DNA of 64,000 nucleotides from Flavobacteriaceae bacterium UJ101 (GCA_001880285.1 CP016269.1:1436501-1500500), one strand, 5' to 3'; numbered from the stretch's first letter, positions 44,923 through 54,723 are shown. Notes: generated by a model from the letters alone, not told the origin. Program-made: numbers and translations.

Positions 44923-45693
44923 TTACTTGAATTCAGGTTTTCTTTTATTTAAGAAAGCATCTACACCTTCCTTAAAATCAGTATGTTTAAACCCTTTTCC
45001 AAAATTTTTAATTTCTTTTCTATATCCCTTAGGTGTTCCGGCTAAGTTAATAGCTTGGATAGCATTTTTAATGGCATTTCCAGAATTTTTATTAAAACGA
45101 TTGGCCATTTCTTCTGCTTTAGTTAATAATTCTTCCGCAGTAGTTTTTTGATTGATTAAACCAAGAGCTAATGCTTTATCTGCATCAATCATTTCAGCAG
45201 AAAAAATTAATTCTGATGCAATACCTTTTCCAACTAATTGAGGTAAACGTTGCGTTCCTCCATACCCTGGGATTAGACCTAAAGTAGTTTCAGGAAAACC
45301 TAATTTAGCATTTTCAGAAGCAATTCGAACATGACATGCTAAAGCAAGCTCTAAACCTCCTCCTAATGCAAAACCGTTAATAGCAGCAATAATAGGTTTT
45401 GGAAAATTTTCAATTTTGTTAAAAATCTTTTGTTGATTTTTTTTGGCTAGTTTTGAACCTTGTTTGTCATTAAAGCTGGCAAATTCTTTAATATCAGCTC
45501 CTGCAACGAAAGCTTTTTCACCACTTCCTGTTAAAATAACAGAACGAACAGTATCATCTTTCCTTAATTCTTTTAATGTTTTAGCTAAATCTAAAAAAAC
45601 TTGTGCGTTTAAGGCATTTAATGCTTTTGGACGGTTAATCGTTACAATAGCATTCTGATCTTTTTTTTCTACTAATATGGTTTCTAAATTCAT
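44923..45693 (-). CDS. Enoyl-CoA hydratase/isomerase family protein
   Basis: 256 residues from MNLETILVEKK; an in-frame ATG at 45798 would overlap the preceding gene and add 35 unlikely residues, so I chose 45693. Crotonase fold: VTINRPKALNALN, AFVAGADIKEF (oxyanion-hole block), AAINGFALGGGLELALACH and FPETTLGLIPGYGGTQRL, with the two catalytic glutamates (ELALAC and PETTLG) both present. This strongly fits a hydratase acting on short-chain enoyl-CoA or 3-hydroxybutyryl-CoA. It closes a minus-strand set with a second crotonase and a MATE transporter. Confidence 0.9.
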   Translation of the reverse strand: MNLETILVEKKDQNAIVTINRPKALNALNAQVFLDLAKTLKELRKDDTVRSVILTGSGEKAFVAGADIKEFASFNDKQGSKLAKKNQQKIFNKIENFPKPIIAAINGFALGGGLELALACHVRIASENAKLGFPETTLGLIPGYGGTQRLPQLVGKGIASELIFSAEMIDADKALALGLINQKTTAEELLTKAEEMANRFNKNSGNAIKNAIQAINLAGTPKGYRKEIKNFGKGFKHTDFKEGVDAFLNKRKPEFK

Positions 45694-45718
45694 TTTATTA
45701 ATGGTGTTTTTATAAATA

Positions 45719-46147
45719 TTACATTGTTGTGATGGTCTCTTTTCCAGAAACTTTAAAAATATGACAGGCATCTGCGCTGAAAACATAAGGTTCTTCAATA
45801 ATCTGAATACCTGATTTTACAGCAATCAATGTGTAAGGTACTTTTTTATCTTGTAAATCTTTTTGTAAAGAATCATCTATCAAAGTATAATAGGCAGTAT
45901 TGTTTTGTGAATTATTTGGAGCTGCGATAATTCTTTTCTTTTCCTTAGTTTGATTGTTCAATAAGTAAAACTCATCAAAAAGGTGATCAGAGTCTGTAAT
46001 TTCTACTCCAATAGATTTAAATAGGGTTGTGCATATAACCATTTCGTCTTCTGTTTTTTGAGAAGATGGAGTGGTTACATCCTTATTAGAGCTACAACTC
46101 ATAATAAATAACCCACAACTTATAATGAATAATTTTTTTAATATCAT
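45719..46147 (-). CDS. Small lipoprotein of unknown function
   Basis: 142 residues with a lipoprotein signal peptide (LFIMSC, Cys18). The rest contains KTEDEMVICTTLF, a DEFYLLNNQTKEKKRII block and a QIIEEPYVFSADACHIFKV end. I do not recognise the family. It overlaps the preceding crotonase-type gene by 4 nt (ATGA), so the two are coupled, and lies 25 nt ahead of the second crotonase gene. Confidence 0.65.
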   Translation of the reverse strand: MILKKLFIISCGLFIMSCSSNKDVTTPSSQKTEDEMVICTTLFKSIGVEITDSDHLFDEFYLLNNQTKEKKRIIAAPNNSQNNTAYYTLIDDSLQKDLQDKKVPYTLIAVKSGIQIIEEPYVFSADACHIFKVSGKETITTM

Positions 46148-46896
46148 TTTTCTTTAATTTTTGCTAAAGTATTTTGTGTAAATTTGGATAAAGCTAAACG
46201 CCCGGAGGTTGCCGCTCGATCTTCAAATAAAGCTTCCATGTCTTCAGCATCTTTCCAAAAGGCTTTTTTAATTTCGGCTGAAGCTTCTAAGTTATAGCGA
46301 GTCATTTCTTGAGCAAAGTTAAGACTTTCTTTGTGAATATCTTTTGAAATTTTATGAAATAAGCCTTTTTTCTTCCCCCATTTTGCTAAGCGCCATTGGG
46401 TTGGATTTAGAGTAAGTTCTGTTAAAGCATTTAACCCAATACGACGACGAACACTAGGTTCAATAACAAAAGGACCAATACCAATAGAAAGTTCAGACAA
46501 TTTGATGGAAGAATTTTTAGTTGCAAAAGCATAATCGCATGCAGCAGCAATTCCTACGCCTCCACCAACAGTTTTCCCTTCAATACATCCTACAATAATT
46601 TTAGGACATTTTCGCATAGCATTAATTACATTGGCAAAACCCATAAAAAAAGTTTTTCCTTTTTCAGGTGAATCAATTGCTAATAATTCATCAAATGAGG
46701 CTCCTGCACAAAAAACACGCTCTCCTTTACTTTTTAAAAGAATTACCTTGACTTCATCATTTTGACCTAATGTATCAAAAGATTCTGCTAAATTTTTAAG
46801 CTGAGAAGAAGGCATAGAATTACTTTTAGGATGAAAAAATTCAATAATTCCTACCCCATTTTTTATCTCAATATTTACATAAGGTTGTGTTGTCAT
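46144..46896 (-). CDS. Enoyl-CoA hydratase/isomerase family protein (second)
   Basis: 250 residues. Crotonase fold with IEFFHPKSNSMPS, VFCAGASFDEL, and KTVGGGVGIAAACDYAFA plus LSELSIGIGPFVIEP. The second catalytic region reads GIGPFV where hydratases usually have the GL(I/T)PG block, and the region is less conserved than in its partner, so the reaction may differ. The 4-nt overlaps on both sides (with the MATE gene upstream and the lipoprotein gene downstream) show that these genes form one transcript. Confidence 0.8.
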   Translation of the reverse strand: MTTQPYVNIEIKNGVGIIEFFHPKSNSMPSSQLKNLAESFDTLGQNDEVKVILLKSKGERVFCAGASFDELLAIDSPEKGKTFFMGFANVINAMRKCPKIIVGCIEGKTVGGGVGIAAACDYAFATKNSSIKLSELSIGIGPFVIEPSVRRRIGLNALTELTLNPTQWRLAKWGKKKGLFHKISKDIHKESLNFAQEMTRYNLEASAEIKKAFWKDAEDMEALFEDRAATSGRLALSKFTQNTLAKIKEK

Positions 46897-48203
46897 ATAG
46901 TATTGTATTTTTGCTTAAATTTAAAAAATAATACGGAACTTCTTATGATCATCCAGACAAAAAATGCTATCCAAATACTATAAAGTTTAAATCCTAGTGA
47001 GTCCATAAAATATAAAGTAGGAAGAAACCCTACAAAAGTAGCAATTAATAAAACATTTCGTAATTCTTTGGCTTCACCTAAGCCTTTGAAAATTCCATCA
47101 AATAAAAAGGCAATAGCACAAATAGGCTGCATCAAAATTATCATCCAAAAATGGTCATCAAATAGCGTTAAAATGGTAGTGTCTTGAGTAAATAATAATC
47201 CTAAAGGATTATAAAAAATAAACATGAATAACATGATGATCAAACTACATATTAGCATAATCTTTATTAAGTCTTGACTTAAAATCCAAAGTCTTTTAGT
47301 ATCATTTTGGCCTTTTAACATACCTGAAAGAGCATTTCCAGCTACTGAATAACCATCTAAAAGAAAAGCAGATAATAACCAAATTTGAATTAATATAGAT
47401 TGTGTGGAAATATATTCTTCACCATAACTAGTAGCAAACTTATTAGCAAACCAAATAGCAATATTCAAGGAAAGTGTTCGAATAATTAAATTAATACTCA
47501 TAATAATCAATCCTTTAAAATCAGGATGGATTTTAGGGTTCCATTTTAAATAAAAAGGGGTTCGATCAAATAATACATAAAGCGCTCCAATAAACATAAT
47601 AATTTGAGCAATGATACTTGCATAGGCAATTCCTTCTATATTCCATTTAAAGATGTAAACAAAAAGTAAATCCAGTATGATATTGGTAAGACCTCCTATC
47701 AACCCAATGTACATAGCCCATCTAGTATTTTGGTAGCCTCTAAAAACACCAAAAAGGGTAAAGGTCAGAAGGGTAAAAGGGAAACCCCAAACTCGAATTT
47801 GAAAATAATCAGAAGTTAGTTCTAAAATGGTTCCTTTAGCACTTTGTATAGTAAAAATGAATTCGGTAAAGGTATAAGCCAGAAAAGCAATGGTGATTCC
47901 TAAAATCAAATTCATATAAAAAGTTTGAGAAACCAAAGGCCGAACAGCTTGAATTTGTTTTTTTCCATAGCTAATAGCTACATAGGAAGAAATAGCTGAT
48001 CGAGTTTGTGCAAAAATCCAAACAAAGGCAGAAAGTAAGGCTCCGGCGAGGCCAATTGCACCCAAATAAGGTAAATTATTATGCTCGATTATGTTAATTT
48101 TTCCAGCAATAATGGTATCCGTAATAGAGATCAAAGGTTCAATAATACCTGCAAAAATAGCGGGAATAGCTAATTTGTTTATTTCGGGTAGTGATACTTT
48201 CAT
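46893..48203 (-). CDS. MATE-family efflux transporter (DinF-like)
   Basis: 436 residues with about 12 transmembrane helices in two symmetrical halves. N-terminal PEINKLAIPAIFAGIIEPLI followed by SITDTIIAGKIN is the typical MATE start, with later GYQNTRWAMYIGL and LFDGIFKGLGEAKELRN blocks in the middle and end. These proteins expel cationic drugs or organic ions in exchange for protons or sodium. Substrate unknown. First gene of the minus-strand set, overlapping the second crotonase gene by 4 nt. Confidence 0.88.
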   Translation of the reverse strand: MKVSLPEINKLAIPAIFAGIIEPLISITDTIIAGKINIIEHNNLPYLGAIGLAGALLSAFVWIFAQTRSAISSYVAISYGKKQIQAVRPLVSQTFYMNLILGITIAFLAYTFTEFIFTIQSAKGTILELTSDYFQIRVWGFPFTLLTFTLFGVFRGYQNTRWAMYIGLIGGLTNIILDLLFVYIFKWNIEGIAYASIIAQIIMFIGALYVLFDRTPFYLKWNPKIHPDFKGLIIMSINLIIRTLSLNIAIWFANKFATSYGEEYISTQSILIQIWLLSAFLLDGYSVAGNALSGMLKGQNDTKRLWILSQDLIKIMLICSLIIMLFMFIFYNPLGLLFTQDTTILTLFDDHFWMIILMQPICAIAFLFDGIFKGLGEAKELRNVLLIATFVGFLPTLYFMDSLGFKLYSIWIAFFVWMIIRSSVLFFKFKQKYNTI

Positions 48204-48258
48204 AAAAGCAAATTTCGTAAATGTTTTATAAAAGACGATAGTTTATTTTTCAAATTAG

Positions 48259-48266
48259 TATCTTTG
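48259..48266 (+). promoter_or_regulatory. Putative -7 element for the 126-residue membrane protein gene
   Basis: TATCTTTG matches TAnnTTTG and lies 15 bases ahead of the ATG at 48281. The predicted transcript start would leave only a few bases of leader. Confidence 0.4.
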
Positions 48267-48280
48267 CCAAAACTTAAGTA

Positions 48281-48661
48281 ATGAACCTTACACGGGCTTT
48301 TATTATTTTTATTGGAATTTCATTAGCTTTAATGTTGATGCATTTTGTTGTAATGTATTCTGTATCAGATAATGACGTACCTGTTCTATATAACATGTAT
48401 GGTTTTACTTATTTGGTAAGTGTACCTATTTTTGGTATCTATCTTTTTATAGAAACAAAGCATAGTGATTATGTAGGTTATGCTTATATATTTTTTAATG
48501 GATTAAAGGCCGTCCTGTCTATTGTATGGGTTTTGTATTTGATTAAATTACTAGAATTAGATATTAAAAATACTTTTTTAAACTTCATGGTAGTTTCTTT
48601 TGTTTTCACCATTGCAGAGTTAATCCCACTTTTTAAATTAGTAGGGAAAGAAAAAGAGTAA
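48281..48661 (+). CDS. Four-helix membrane protein of unknown function
   Basis: 126 residues with four hydrophobic helices (FIIFIGISLALMLMHFVVMY, YLVSVPIFGIYLFI, YIFFNGLKAVLSIVWVLYLI and FMVVSFVFTIAELIPLFKL). Short basic and acidic loops. Might belong to the flavobacterial DUF6168 family, but I am not sure. It is followed 53 nt later by nadC on the same strand and diverges from the MATE gene. Confidence 0.6.
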   Translation: MNLTRAFIIFIGISLALMLMHFVVMYSVSDNDVPVLYNMYGFTYLVSVPIFGIYLFIETKHSDYVGYAYIFFNGLKAVLSIVWVLYLIKLLELDIKNTFLNFMVVSFVFTIAELIPLFKLVGKEKE

Positions 48662-48714
48662 AACGTCTATTAAAATGAAAATCTTTAGTATCTTACCTCT
48701 TAAAAAATAAGTAC

Positions 48715-49575
48715 ATGAATTTTCCTCCTTATATTACTTCGGAAAATATCCACCATTTTATTTCAGAAGCTTTAAAAGAAGATGTTGGAGATGGTGATCA
48801 TTCCACATTAGCCGCTGTCCCAGCTGATACTGAAAAAAAGGCACGTCTTTTAGTAAAAGAAGATTGTGTTTTGGCAGGAATAGAAATGGCTAAAATGATT
48901 TTTCATCATTATGATAAAAATTTAGAGATAGAAGTCTTTATGAAAGATGGTGATCATGCTAAAGTAGGTGATGTTGCTTTTCATGTAAAAGGAAATGCTC
49001 AATCTATTTTAACAACAGAACGATTGGTACTCAATACCATGCAACGCATGAGCGGGATTGCTACACATACTCATGAATTAAATCAATTGATTGAAGGAAC
49101 AGGAGCAAAGTTATTGGATACTCGAAAAACAACACCTAATTTTAGATTATGTGAAAAATGGGCTGTTGTGATTGGAGGTGGAATTAACCATCGTTATGGC
49201 TTATATGATATGGTGATGTTAAAAGATAATCATATTGACTACTGTGGAAGCATTACACAAGCAGTTTCTAAAACAAAGAAGTACTTAGAAGAGCATAATA
49301 AAAATTTAAGAATCGAAGTAGAAACGCGTAATTTGGAAGAAGTAAAAGAAGCATTAAATGCTAATGTAGATCGAATTATGTTGGATAATATGAGTCCAGA
49401 GTTAATGAAGGAAGCTGTATCCATAATTCAAGGTAAATGTGAGACAGAAGCCTCTGGAGGAATTACAAGACAAACAATTCGAGCTGCGGCTTTATCAGGT
49501 GTAGATTATATTTCTGTTGGAGCATTAACGCATTCATCTCAAAATAAAGATCTTAGTTTGAAAGCCTTATCATGA
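48715..49575 (+). CDS. nadC: Nicotinate-nucleotide pyrophosphorylase (carboxylating)
   Basis: 286 residues. Makes nicotinate mononucleotide from quinolinate and PRPP in de novo NAD synthesis. Conserved blocks: EDVGDGDHSTLA, TERLVLNTMQRMSGIAT, LDTRKTTPNFRLCEKWAV and GGGINHRYGLYDMVMLKDNH, then RIEVETRNLEEV, DRIMLDNMSPELM and EASGGITRQTIRAAALSGVD. Full length. No nadA or nadB is in the window. Confidence 0.96.
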   Translation: MNFPPYITSENIHHFISEALKEDVGDGDHSTLAAVPADTEKKARLLVKEDCVLAGIEMAKMIFHHYDKNLEIEVFMKDGDHAKVGDVAFHVKGNAQSILTTERLVLNTMQRMSGIATHTHELNQLIEGTGAKLLDTRKTTPNFRLCEKWAVVIGGGINHRYGLYDMVMLKDNHIDYCGSITQAVSKTKKYLEEHNKNLRIEVETRNLEEVKEALNANVDRIMLDNMSPELMKEAVSIIQGKCETEASGGITRQTIRAAALSGVDYISVGALTHSSQNKDLSLKALS

Positions 49576-49696
49576 AATTATAGAGATACTTCATTTTTGA
49601 AATGTTAAAACCTTTCATTGTTAACACTGAGTTAACATATAATGATAAAAGATAAAGCAATTTTGCATTAAAATCAAAAACGTTAAATATTTTATA

Positions 49697-52444
49697 ATGA
49701 GAGCAAACTTTACACTCATAGCAACGGTGTTGCTAACCTTAATTACAACTTTTGCCTTTGGGCAAAATATCGTTACAGGGACTGTAGTGGATAGTAATGG
49801 AGAACCATTACCTGATGCAGACATAACGATACAAGGTACAGGGGAAACTGTATCGACAGATTTAGATGGAAATTATTCCATCGAAGCTCCAAATGGAGAA
49901 CAAGTACTTTTAATTGAGTTCTTAGGATTAGAATCTAAAGAACAAAAAGTAAATGTTAATGGAGATACAGCTTTAGGACCAATCACCTTAACAGATGGAG
50001 GTGCTATTGATGAAGTTGTTTTTGTTGGGCAAGGAGTTTTAGATGTAGCGAAAGATCGTGAAACACCTGTTGCAGTGTCTACGATTAAAGCAGAAACAAT
50101 TCAAGAAAAATTAGGTAATCAAGAATTTCCTGAAATTTTAAAAACAACACCTTCTGTATATGCTACAAAGCAGGGAGGAGGATATGGTGATGCACGTATT
50201 AACATTCGTGGATTCGATCAAATAAATACGGCTGTTATGATTAATGGTCAACCAGTAAATGATATGGAAAACGGACGTGTGTTCTGGTCAAACTGGTCAG
50301 GTTTACAAGATATTGCTACTGGAGTACAAGTTCAAAGAGGTTTAGGAGCTTCTCGTTTAGCTGTTCCTTCAGTTGGAGGTACGATTAACGTAGTAACAAA
50401 ATCAACTGAAAAAGAAGAAGGTGGTTTTGTTAGCTTAGGTATCGGAAACGATTGGTATAACAAGACATCAGCGGGATATAACACAGGAATAAATGATGAT
50501 GGTTGGGCTGCAAGTTTCTTATTAAGTAGATGGCAAGGTAATGGTTATGCTGATGGAACTAAGGGAGAAGGATATACGTATTTTGCATCAGTTGGTTATA
50601 AACCAAATGATACACATGCCTTTAATTTAGTATTCACTGGTGCTGGACAATGGCATGATCAAAGAGATTTAGATTTATCTATTCGTGATTTTCAAAACTT
50701 TGGAGGAGAGGATTTCAGAAGATTTAATGGAGATTGGGGACATTTAAATGGAAACGAATATACATATAGAAGAAATTTTTATAACAAACCAATAGGATCT
50801 TTAAACTGGGATTGGAATATTAGTGATCGTTTATCATTATCATCTGTAGTTTATGGTTCTTGGGGACGTGGTGGAGGAACCGGTCCTAGAGGAAGAAATT
50901 TTGGAATTTATCCTTTTAGAAATGATTTAACAGGAGCAATTGCTGATGGAAATTTACCGTACAGACGTGCTGATGGTACAATTAACTTTGATGCAGTTGT
51001 AGCCAATAACCAAGCAGGAACTCCGTATACAGGACAAATTAGTAATTATTCAGGACAAATTATAGGTTCTAATGGTTATTCTGAAGATGGGGTTAATACA
51101 AATGTATCAGTAAGAAGAGCATCAATCAATTCACATGATTGGTATGGTGCGATTTCAAATTTAAAGTACGAAGGAGAAAAGATATCATTAGGTATTGGTG
51201 CTGATTTGAGATCTTACAAAGGGTACCATTATAGAGTATTAAATGATCTATTAGGATTAGATGGGTATTATAGTACAGGTAATAGTAATGATAATGGAAG
51301 AATTGTAGCCACTACGGTTAAAGCAAAACCATTTAGTAACATTACAGAGGCTGAAAAAATTAATTATTATAATATTGGTAAAGTAAATTGGGCTGGTTTA
51401 AATGGAGTTGCTGAGTATAAGCACGAAGCTATTTCTGCTGTTGTTCAGGCAGGTATGTCAAACCAACGTTACCAAAGAATTGATTATTTTGCTTACCCTT
51501 CTGGACAAGCAGAAAGTGAAAAAGAAGATATCTTCGGAGGATATGTAAAAGGAGGTGTTAATTATAACATTAATTCGCATCATAATGTATTTGGTAATGC
51601 TGGATTTATTTCACGTCAACCATTATTTGATGCTGTTTTTCCTAATTTTTCAAATACTATAAACGATGTTGATAATGAAGAAGTAACTTCATTCGAATTA
51701 GGATATGGATACCGTTCTAATATTTTCAATGCTAATGTGAATTTATATAGAACTCAATGGGATAATAGATTTATATCAAGAAGTGTAAATAGTCAAGGTG
51801 TAGAGGGGTCTGCGAACTTTTCTGGAATTGGTCAATTACACCAAGGAGTTGAGGTTGATTTTAACGTAAAACCAATTCATAAATTAAAAGTAAATGGTAT
51901 GTTCTCTTATGGAGATTGGAAATATACGGATAATGTTACAGCAACTACTTTTGACGATAATCAACAACAAACAGGTACGGCAACATTATATATTGATGAT
52001 GTACATGTTGGTGATGCAGCGCAATTAACAACTTCATTAGGTTTAGATTATGAAGTATTAAATGGACTTTCTTTTGATGCAACATGGCATTATGCAGATA
52101 AATTATATTCTGATTTTACTTTCCGTTTAGATGAAAGAGATTGGGCAAATGATACATGGGCAACAGTTGAAAACCATGGAAGAGATAATTTAGAATTACC
52201 AGATTACCATTTATTTGATGTGGGTATGACTTATAAGAAAGAAGTTTTAAATGATAAGATATTAATCTTCCGTGTAAACGTAAATAACTTATTTGATGAA
52301 ACGTATATTTCTGAAGGTAACTCAAGTATAATGAATGGTGATGCTAATGCAACTGGTCAAACATACCAAGGAGTTGATACGGCGAACCAAGTATGGTTTG
52401 GTTTTGGAAGAACGTGGAATGCGTCTTTAAAATTCCAATTCTAA
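49697..52444 (+). CDS. TonB-dependent outer-membrane receptor with carboxypeptidase-like N-terminal domain
   Basis: 915 residues: signal peptide (TFAFGQ), CarboxypepD_reg-like domain at about 24-105 (VTGTVVDSNGEPLPDADITI, LDGNYSIEAPNGE), plug domain (LKTTPSVYATKQGGGYGDAR, NIRGFDQINTAVMINGQPVN, QRGLGASRLAVPSVGGTINVV) and barrel ending in ASLKFQF with terminal Phe. It is not SusC-like in its plug, and no SusD gene adjoins it. Substrate cannot be deduced. It has its own terminator. Confidence 0.9.
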   Translation: MRANFTLIATVLLTLITTFAFGQNIVTGTVVDSNGEPLPDADITIQGTGETVSTDLDGNYSIEAPNGEQVLLIEFLGLESKEQKVNVNGDTALGPITLTDGGAIDEVVFVGQGVLDVAKDRETPVAVSTIKAETIQEKLGNQEFPEILKTTPSVYATKQGGGYGDARINIRGFDQINTAVMINGQPVNDMENGRVFWSNWSGLQDIATGVQVQRGLGASRLAVPSVGGTINVVTKSTEKEEGGFVSLGIGNDWYNKTSAGYNTGINDDGWAASFLLSRWQGNGYADGTKGEGYTYFASVGYKPNDTHAFNLVFTGAGQWHDQRDLDLSIRDFQNFGGEDFRRFNGDWGHLNGNEYTYRRNFYNKPIGSLNWDWNISDRLSLSSVVYGSWGRGGGTGPRGRNFGIYPFRNDLTGAIADGNLPYRRADGTINFDAVVANNQAGTPYTGQISNYSGQIIGSNGYSEDGVNTNVSVRRASINSHDWYGAISNLKYEGEKISLGIGADLRSYKGYHYRVLNDLLGLDGYYSTGNSNDNGRIVATTVKAKPFSNITEAEKINYYNIGKVNWAGLNGVAEYKHEAISAVVQAGMSNQRYQRIDYFAYPSGQAESEKEDIFGGYVKGGVNYNINSHHNVFGNAGFISRQPLFDAVFPNFSNTINDVDNEEVTSFELGYGYRSNIFNANVNLYRTQWDNRFISRSVNSQGVEGSANFSGIGQLHQGVEVDFNVKPIHKLKVNGMFSYGDWKYTDNVTATTFDDNQQQTGTATLYIDDVHVGDAAQLTTSLGLDYEVLNGLSFDATWHYADKLYSDFTFRLDERDWANDTWATVENHGRDNLELPDYHLFDVGMTYKKEVLNDKILIFRVNVNNLFDETYISEGNSSIMNGDANATGQTYQGVDTANQVWFGFGRTWNASLKFQF

Positions 52445-52470
52445 AAAGAAAAACAAATTTTTTATAAATA

Positions 52471-52503
52471 AAACCCTTCTAAAATCTTAGAAGGGTTTTT
52501 CTT
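52471..52503 (+). terminator. Rho-independent terminator of the TonB receptor gene
   Basis: Stem AACCCTTCTAA / TTAGAAGGGTT followed by a T-run, about 30 bases past the stop. Confidence 0.88.
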
Positions 52504-52545
52504 TATGCAAAAGATTTGCTATCTTTTGAAAAATTATGCTTGCAT

Positions 52546-53004
52546 ATGAAAATAACTCCATCTAAAATCAATTGGTTTTTGTTAGCCAAGTTACCTTCCG
52601 CTTACTTTACAGGAGTGCGTTTAAAGAGCTTAGACGATAATAAAGCGATGACAACAGTCAAACACCGCTGGATTAACCAAAATCCCTTTAAATCGATGTA
52701 TTTCGCTGTGCAATGTATGGCATCCGAATTATCAACAGGAATTTTAGTTATTAAAAAAATACATGATTCAGGAAAAAAAGTTTCTATGTTAGTAACTGAA
52801 CAAAAAAGTACGTTTACAAAAAAAGCACGTGGGAGAATTTACTTTACCTGTTCTGATGGACATAAAATTGATGCAGCTTTAGAAGAAACCTTGAAAACAG
52901 GAGAAGGGCAAATACTAGAACTTACCTCAATAGGAGTAGATGAAAAAGGTGATGAAGTTTCATCCTTTACGTATCAATGGAGTATTAAATTGAAAGAAAA
53001 ATAA
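52546..53004 (+). CDS. DUF4442 (hotdog-fold) protein
   Basis: 152 residues from ATG at 52546; a TTG at 52516 in frame lies partly in the preceding terminator region and would add 10 residues. The KINWFLLAKLPSAYFTGVRL, HRWINQNPFKSMYFAVQCMA and SELSTG stretches are characteristic of DUF4442, a thioesterase-like hotdog family. KARGRIYFTCSDG gives the second half of the fold. Likely cytoplasmic acyl-CoA or acyl-carrier hydrolase; the substrate is unknown. It converges with the Lrp-type gene. Confidence 0.82.
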   Translation: MKITPSKINWFLLAKLPSAYFTGVRLKSLDDNKAMTTVKHRWINQNPFKSMYFAVQCMASELSTGILVIKKIHDSGKKVSMLVTEQKSTFTKKARGRIYFTCSDGHKIDAALEETLKTGEGQILELTSIGVDEKGDEVSSFTYQWSIKLKEK

Positions 53005-53010
53005 TCTAAT

Positions 53011-53472
53011 TTATAGTCTTACAGCTGTTTTAAAACAGACCTCTTTCATAGCAAAAGAACTGTTAATTTTACTAATCGAATCAAAATTAGAAAACTCTTG
53101 TGTAAGGAATGCTCTATATTCCTCAATGTCGTGTACTGCAATTTTTAATAAATAATCATAATCTCCACCAATATGATGGCATTCCATTACTTGATCTAAA
53201 TTTTTCACCTTTTCTTCAAACTCATTTACATACCGCATTAAATGTTGCTTTAAAGAAATATTACAAAACACAATGAGATCTTTCCCTACTTTTTTACGGT
53301 CAACCAAAGCCACTTTTTTACGAATTAAACCCTCTTTTTGAATCCGTTTAATCCGTTCATAAGTGGGAGTAACACTTAGATTGATTTCATGTGCGATTTG
53401 TTTGGTATTTAACTCACAATTTTCCTGTAAAAGATTGATTATTTTTCGATCTTTTTCATCTAGTTTTTGCAT
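53011..53472 (-). CDS. Lrp/AsnC-family transcriptional regulator
   Basis: 153 residues. N-terminal winged HTH (LDEKDRKIINLLQENCELNT, then SVTPTYERIKRIQKEGLIRK) and C-terminal RAM/AsnC ligand-binding domain (MECHHIGGDYDYLLKIAVHD, EEYRAFLTQEF). Such proteins bind an amino acid and form oligomers on A+T-rich DNA. It diverges from the histidine decarboxylase gene across 147 bp of A+T-rich sequence, so local regulation of that gene, perhaps with histidine as effector, is a reasonable guess. Confidence 0.92.
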   Translation of the reverse strand: MQKLDEKDRKIINLLQENCELNTKQIAHEINLSVTPTYERIKRIQKEGLIRKKVALVDRKKVGKDLIVFCNISLKQHLMRYVNEFEEKVKNLDQVMECHHIGGDYDYLLKIAVHDIEEYRAFLTQEFSNFDSISKINSSFAMKEVCFKTAVRL

Positions 53473-53593
53473 ATAATTTCTGTTTCAAGAAAAATAGATT
53501 GTAAATTTAGTAGTATTATACTTAATATGTATTAAATATAGTGTAAAAAAACTAAATATTATATTAGTAATAGTATATTATATCTTTATAAAA

Positions 53594-53601
53594 TACTTTT
53601 G
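53594..53601 (+). promoter_or_regulatory. Putative -7 element of the histidine decarboxylase gene
   Basis: TACTTTTG matches TAnnTTTG, 18 bases ahead of the ATG at 53620. The region just upstream (about 53505-53585) holds several overlapping TATA/TTAGTA palindromic stretches that an Lrp-type protein could bind. Confidence 0.45.
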
Positions 53602-53619
53602 TAGTATAAAACAAGTGTG

Positions 53620-54723
53620 ATGAAAGAAAAGTTGGTTGAATTAAAGAATAAACTGGAAAAATACCACGATACACTGCTAGGTTACCCTGTTTCTGATGAT
53701 TTAGATTATACAGAGCTAAGTGATTTTTTAGATTTTCCGATCAATAATATTGGGGATCCGTTTGTACCTTCAAACTATAGAATTGACACCCGTGAATTTG
53801 AGAAAAAAGTAGTGGAATTTTTTGCTGATTTATTTAATGCTCCAAAAGAAAATTGGTGGGGTTATGTAACCAACGGAGGTTCTGAAAGTAATTTATATGG
53901 CTTATATATTGCTCGAGAAATGTATCCAAGGGCAATGTTTTATCATTCAGAATCAACACATTATAGTGTTCAAAAGAATTTACAATTATTGGGTGTTCCT
54001 AGTGTAGTGATTCGTTCGCAAGAGAATGGTGAAATGGATTACGAAGATTTTGAAAATACATTACGTATAAACCGTCATAAACCAGCTGTTATTGTGGCTA
54101 ATATTGGTACAACCATGACAGAAGCACGCGATGATGTTTCTAAAATTAAACAAATTTTAAATAAATTGGTAATTAGTAAACATTATATTCATGCAGATGC
54201 TGCTTTATCAGGAGGTTATACGGCTTTTTTAAACCCAAAACCTTCATTTGATTTTAAAGATGGAGCTGATAGTATTGCGATAAGTGGTCATAAGTTTATA
54301 GGTTCTCCAAACCCTTCAGGAGTAGTAGTGGTTAAAAATGATAACAAAGAACGTATTGGGCAAGTAGTTGAATATGTGGGAAGTCCAGATACTACAATAA
54401 CAGGGTCTCGAAATGGTCATTCACCTTTATATTTATGGTATTCCATTACGAAATATGGAAAAGAAGGATTAAAAAAACGAGCTGATTTTTCTTTAGAATT
54501 AGCTGAATATGCTGAAACGAAATTGAATGAGTTAGGAATGAATGCTTGGCGTAATAAAAATACCATTACGGTTGTTTTTGATAAACCGAATAAAGAAGTT
54601 TGTGAAAAATGGCAATTGGCAACTCAAGGGGATTATGCTCATATCATTTGTATGCCAAGTGTTACAAAAGAGCGAATTGATCGATTTTTAGAAGATTTAA
54701 GAAAAAAGAATAATGAATTGTGA
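53620..54723 (+). CDS. hdc: PLP-dependent histidine decarboxylase
   Basis: 367 residues from ATG at 53620 (a GTG at 53617 immediately precedes it). Group II PLP decarboxylase: DFPINNIGDPFVPSNYRI and the NGGSESNLYGLYIARE block, His114 in ESTHYS (stacking on PLP), Asp193 in HADAALSGGY and the PLP-binding Lys225 in SGHKFIGSPNPSG. These stretches match bacterial PLP-type histidine decarboxylases such as that of Morganella, which make histamine. Histidine as substrate is inferred from this likeness. Divergent from the Lrp-type regulator. Confidence 0.87.
   Translation: MKEKLVELKNKLEKYHDTLLGYPVSDDLDYTELSDFLDFPINNIGDPFVPSNYRIDTREFEKKVVEFFADLFNAPKENWWGYVTNGGSESNLYGLYIAREMYPRAMFYHSESTHYSVQKNLQLLGVPSVVIRSQENGEMDYEDFENTLRINRHKPAVIVANIGTTMTEARDDVSKIKQILNKLVISKHYIHADAALSGGYTAFLNPKPSFDFKDGADSIAISGHKFIGSPNPSGVVVVKNDNKERIGQVVEYVGSPDTTITGSRNGHSPLYLWYSITKYGKEGLKKRADFSLELAEYAETKLNELGMNAWRNKNTITVVFDKPNKEVCEKWQLATQGDYAHIICMPSVTKERIDRFLEDLRKKNNEL

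Noticed and set aside
45694-45798. Extended N-terminus of the first crotonase (ATG at 45798)
   Set aside because: It would overlap the 142-residue lipoprotein gene and add residues unlike any crotonase start.
49697-52444. SusC/SusD-type polysaccharide utilisation locus
   Set aside because: No SusD-like lipoprotein or glycoside hydrolase adjoins either TonB receptor, and the plug motifs are not SusC-like.
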